From Chloroflexota bacterium (GTDB lineage Bacteria > Chloroflexota > Dehalococcoidia > JACQUA01), in NCBI GenBank assembly GCA_016210565.1, contig JACQUA010000410.1, positions 1 through 52,788 on the forward strand: a stretch of DNA of 52,788 bases, written 5' to 3'. A program made the translations under genes and the position numbers. Below are positions 51,496 to 52,788 of the stretch, piece by piece; position 1 is the first letter of the stretch, and every line of letters starts with the position of its first letter. The notes beneath the pieces were generated by a model that worked only from the letters and a program-made list of their open reading frames with translations, was not told the origin of the DNA and did no database searches.

Positions 51496-52656
51496 ATGAA
51501 CGTACTATCGTTTTCAGCAGCCATGTCCCTGATTCTGGCCGTCCTGACAATATCGGCCTGCGGCCCGGGAGCGGCGCCCGCTTCAGAACGGGCGGCGCCC
51601 CCCGCCCCGGCGAAGGTTTCCTCTCCGGGACAGGAGAGCTGGCAGCAAGAGTGGACCAGGTTGCAGGAGGCCGCCAGGAAAGAAGGCAAGATCGTCATCG
51701 CCAGCATGATAGCGCAGTCGGCCCGGCAGGCCATCTCCGAGGCGCTGCAGGACAAGTTCGGGATAGAGCCCGAGTTCATTTCAGGCAGGCCGGCGGAGTT
51801 CGCCCCGAAGATACTGGCCGAGCGCCGGGCGGGGCTCTACCTGGAAGACATGATGATAGGGGGCGCCGAGACCGGACTGGCCGTCTTGAAGCCCGCCGGG
51901 GCGCTGGAACCCCTGGACCCGGTGATATTCCTGCCGGAGGTCCTGGACCCCAAGGCATGGCATTCCGGTTCGCTGATCTGGAACGACAAAGACCACCACG
52001 TCATTTCTTTCGCCGCCCGCCCCACCGCCCCCATCGTCATCAACACCGAGATGGTGAAGCGGGAGGAGATAAAGTCATACCGCGACCTCCTCAACCTCAA
52101 ATGGAAAGGGAAGATACTGATCGGCGACCCGACCGTGGGCGGCGGCGGCAACGGCCTCTTTAGCGCCCTGGCCGAGGGGGTCATGAGCCTGGACTACCTG
52201 CGTGAGCTCGCCCGGCAGGATCCGATGATCGCCAAAGACGAGCGGCTCCTGGGCGAATGGGTGGCGCGGGGCAAATACCCGATAGCCATGGCCATCGGGA
52301 CCGAAACCCAGACGGAATTCATGAGGACCGGCGCCCCCATCGACGTGGTGACCCCCGCCGAGGGCACCTACGTCTCCGCCGGCACCGGCGTGGCCCTGAT
52401 GCTCAAGAACGCGCCGCACCCCAACGCGGCGAAGGTGGTTGTCAACTGGCTGCTCACCAAAGAAGGTGGAACGGTGTTCGCCCGGGCCACCGGCGGTCAG
52501 AGCGGCAGGGTGGATGTTCCCACCGATTTCCTGCACCCGGCCATGGTGCGCCAGCCGGGGATCAAATATCTCGACACCTCCTCGGAAGAGTACATCGCCA
52601 GGAAGAACGAATACCTCAAGACGGCCAGGGAAATCTTCGCGGCATCTCTGAAATAA
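51496..52656 (+). CDS. solute-binding lipoprotein (SBP7)
   Basis: Type-2 binding lipoprotein of 386 residues with lipobox ISA-Cys22 and an Ala/Pro tether. ATG 51496 has GGAGG seven bases upstream; the longer frame from 51361 is repeat sequence. It groups with SBP4 and SBP6 (SGRPAEFAPKILAERRAGLY, MIGGAETGLAVLKPAGALEP, LNLKWKGKILIGDPTVGGGG, WVARGKYPIAMAI, QSGRVDVPTDFLHPAMV). The usual P before KWKGK is L here. It stands apart from the main cassette run, about 11 kb downstream of MmgE/PrpD 5, next to the CapA-like gene. Ligand unknown. Confidence 0.87.
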   Translation: MNVLSFSAAMSLILAVLTISACGPGAAPASERAAPPAPAKVSSPGQESWQQEWTRLQEAARKEGKIVIASMIAQSARQAISEALQDKFGIEPEFISGRPAEFAPKILAERRAGLYLEDMMIGGAETGLAVLKPAGALEPLDPVIFLPEVLDPKAWHSGSLIWNDKDHHVISFAARPTAPIVINTEMVKREEIKSYRDLLNLKWKGKILIGDPTVGGGGNGLFSALAEGVMSLDYLRELARQDPMIAKDERLLGEWVARGKYPIAMAIGTETQTEFMRTGAPIDVVTPAEGTYVSAGTGVALMLKNAPHPNAAKVVVNWLLTKEGGTVFARATGGQSGRVDVPTDFLHPAMVRQPGIKYLDTSSEEYIARKNEYLKTAREIFAASLK

Positions 52657-52717
52657 CGGTTTGAAAGTTAGGGCTTGTAACAAACTTATGTGATGAGGTA
52701 TTGACATAGAAAGAGAA

Positions 52718-52766
52718 ATCGGGTTTCATACTCCTGATCACCAAAAAAGGAGGTAGAAACCCGATG
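52718..52766 (+). promoter_or_regulatory. RBS-masking hairpin
   Basis: ATCGGGTTTC (52718-52727) pairs perfectly with GAAACCCGAT (52756-52765), and TACTCCT inside pairs with AGGAGGTA. The structure would bury both the Shine-Dalgarno site (52747-52753) and the first bases of the ATG at 52764. A TTGACA lies at 52701-52706, but no good -10 box is properly spaced. Confidence 0.6.
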
Positions 52767-52788
52767 AGGCAGGTCCAGATAGACCTGA
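52764..52788 (+). CDS. start of an ORF cut by the window end
   Basis: ATG after AAAAGGAGG reads MRQVQIDL and runs off the window. Eight codons do not allow identification. The masking hairpin is of the kind many insertion sequences place before the transposase gene to limit read-through expression, so a transposase is a reasonable guess only. Confidence 0.45.

Noticed and set aside
1..52788. Known riboswitch in the SBP leaders, replication origin or prophage genes
   Set aside because: I looked for conserved riboswitch cores, DnaA-box clusters, and integrase or phage structural genes, and recognised none.

Overview
The window (about 52.8 kb, mostly G+C-rich) looks like chromosome from an environmental bacterium, possibly Chloroflexota of a Dehalococcoidia-like type. 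I infer this from the many 'ACAP' lipoproteins with Pro/Ala-rich tethers, a secreted protein carrying cohesin-like and dockerin-like modules without cellulosomal enzymes, frequent GTG/TTG starts, and intergenic DNA packed with degenerate dispersed repeats. No taxonomic marker was tested, so the placement is tentative.

Layout. 0.1-11.4 kb (+): MmgE/PrpD enzyme 1, two solute-binding lipoproteins, a TctC/Bug-like binding lipoprotein, MmgE/PrpD 2, a third binding lipoprotein and an Old-Yellow-Enzyme/dienoyl-CoA-reductase-like flavoenzyme. 11.6-15.7 kb (-): a decayed binding-protein gene, an MBL-fold hydrolase and a molybdopterin oxidoreductase. 16.2-25.0 kb (-): two identical tRNA-Leu(UAG) genes bracket a treZ-GH57-treY trehalose operon, an unidentified ORF, and remnants of a dockerin module and of a TctC-type gene. 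25.3-29.9 kb: a small helical protein, an MFS exporter, a bicupin and a VapBC-type toxin-antitoxin pair. 30.2-40.7 kb (+): a second run of binding lipoproteins (three ABC-type, one TctC-type) alternating with MmgE/PrpD enzymes 3-5. 40.9-44.0 kb: a Uma2-like nuclease, a PIN/antitoxin pair, HicBA and a dead hicB. 44.2-49.7 kb: an 1835-residue mosaic secreted protein (seven RCC1 repeats, SBBP-like propeller, ConA-like domain, TolB-like propeller, cohesin-like and dockerin-like modules). 50.1-52.7 kb: a CapA-family protein, a seventh binding lipoprotein, and the start of an ORF behind an RBS-masking hairpin.

The main theme is a repeated cassette: five MmgE/PrpD paralogues interleaved with seven intact type-2 binding lipoproteins and two TctC-like ones, with no permease, ATPase or TctA/TctB gene in the window. 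A working model is an expanded capture-and-catabolism toolkit for related (branched) carboxylic acids, helped by the flavin- and molybdenum-dependent oxidoreductases. The substrates are unknown. Several binding-protein genes have a near-consensus sigma-70 promoter with an 18-bp spacer, then a short leader ORF. Many genes that end in TAG run straight into a hairpin or dispersed repeat at the stop codon. These two patterns are the least expected features here.
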